5,090 nt of DNA from Chloroflexota bacterium (GTDB taxonomy: Bacteria; Chloroflexota; Anaerolineae; 4572-78), in assembly GCA_024278015.1 (NCBI GenBank), contig JAJRUC010000490.1, positions 1-5,090 of the forward strand, in the 5' to 3' direction. Of the stretch, positions 4,752 to 5,090 are shown piece after piece. Positions within the stretch are counted from its first letter, which is position 1, and each line of letters starts with the position of its first letter. The notes beneath the pieces were generated by a model that did no database searches, had not been told where the DNA came from, and saw nothing but the letters and a program-made list of their open reading frames with translations. Made by a program: the position numbers and the translations under genes.

Positions 4752-5090
4752 TTGAATCGCAAACTGACGGTGATGGTGATTGATGACGAAAATCATATCC
4801 GGCGATTAATTGCCAGAATGTTGGGCCGGGTTGGATTTGAGGTCATCGACGTGGACAGCGCCACCGAAGCGTTGAGCATCCTTCGCAAAGCGACGAAACG
4901 CCCGGATGTTATTACCTGCGATATTTCCATGCCCGATATGGGCGGGTTTGAATTTTTGCAGGCCATCAAAAGCGATGCCGCCCTGGCCGGTATTCCGGTG
5001 GTGATGTTGACCGCTATGGGCCAAATTGGCGAAGTGGCCTTCGCCAAAAAAATGGGCGCCGGCGCCTACATCACCAAGCCCTTCAGCACC
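4752..5090 (+). CDS. Response regulator receiver domain, start of gene (runs off window)
   Basis: An open frame of 113 codons with no stop before the window edge, encoding a CheY-like receiver domain. VMVIDDEN (7-14) supplies the acidic pair D11-D12, CDISMPDMGG (56-65) the phospho-acceptor D57, MLTAMG (85-90) the T87 switch residue, and YITKPFST (106-113) the conserved K109-P110. The domain is essentially complete apart from its last helix; whether an output domain follows cannot be seen. TTG at 4752 is the start. An in-frame TGA at 4743-4745 rules out anything further upstream, AGAGAGG (4735-4741) lies 10 nt before it, and a later GTG at 4770 would cut into the first beta strand. It lies 48 nt after the second STAS gene on the same strand and may be co-transcribed. 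It could be a single-domain regulator or the N-terminus of a larger protein, possibly feeding a phosphorelay signal into the partner-switching set. Confidence 0.88.
   Translation, partial: MNRKLTVMVIDDENHIRRLIARMLGRVGFEVIDVDSATEALSILRKATKRPDVITCDISMPDMGGFEFLQAIKSDAALAGIPVVMLTAMGQIGEVAFAKKMGAGAYITKPFST

Noticed and set aside
1..5090. tRNA, rRNA, CRISPR array, insertion sequence or attachment site
   Set aside because: No cloverleaf, conserved rRNA segment, regularly spaced repeats, transposase or terminal inverted repeats were recognised on either strand.

Overview
The window carries a divergent acetyltransferase gene on the minus strand and, from about position 890 to the right edge, a run of plus-strand signalling genes. 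Base composition is mixed (roughly 50-60 percent GC by eye in most genes). Non-ATG starts (GTG, TTG) and weak or absent Shine-Dalgarno sites at several genes, together with the gene types, fit an environmental bacterium rich in signalling genes. The style of the GAF/SpoIIE/HATPase protein and of the compact Crp-like regulator reminds me of Chloroflexota (Anaerolineae-like), but no marker gene is present, so this assignment is tentative.

Layout. Positions 30-686 (minus) encode a GNAT-family N-acetyltransferase, driven by a near-consensus sigma70 promoter (TTGACA, 17 nt, TACAAT) in the 207-bp divergent intergenic region. The other side of that region has an extended -10 (TGcTACACT) with no -35. 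In place of the -35 is an imperfect palindrome TGTAA-N6-TTACc, centred exactly 41.5 bp before the predicted transcription start. This is the architecture of a Crp/Fnr-family class II activated promoter, and it also fits the cyanobacterial NtcA pattern GTA-N8-TAC...TAN3T. The promoter precedes a tightly spaced gene set: a small thioredoxin/glutaredoxin-like protein with a CPGC motif (894-1151), a Crp/Fnr-family regulator (1160-1834) and a 683-residue multidomain phosphatase/kinase (1855-3906).

After a 114-bp gap with its own TATAAT-containing promoter and a strong AAGGAGG ribosome binding site come two tandem STAS-domain proteins (anti-sigma-factor antagonist type, each with a DSSG phosphorylation motif; 4021-4356 and 4359-4703). 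A response-regulator receiver domain then starts at 4752 with TTG and runs off the window.

How they may work together. The large protein joins an RsbU/SpoIIE-type PP2C phosphatase and an RsbW/SpoIIAB-type HATPase kinase in one chain behind sensory domains. The two STAS proteins are its obvious candidate substrates: one polypeptide could both phosphorylate and dephosphorylate them. No sigma factor or other output target lies in the window, so the output is unknown. The upstream redox-like protein and Crp-like regulator suggest that expression of the phosphatase/kinase is tied to a cellular redox or metabolic signal. That link is inferred from gene order and the putative autoregulatory box only.
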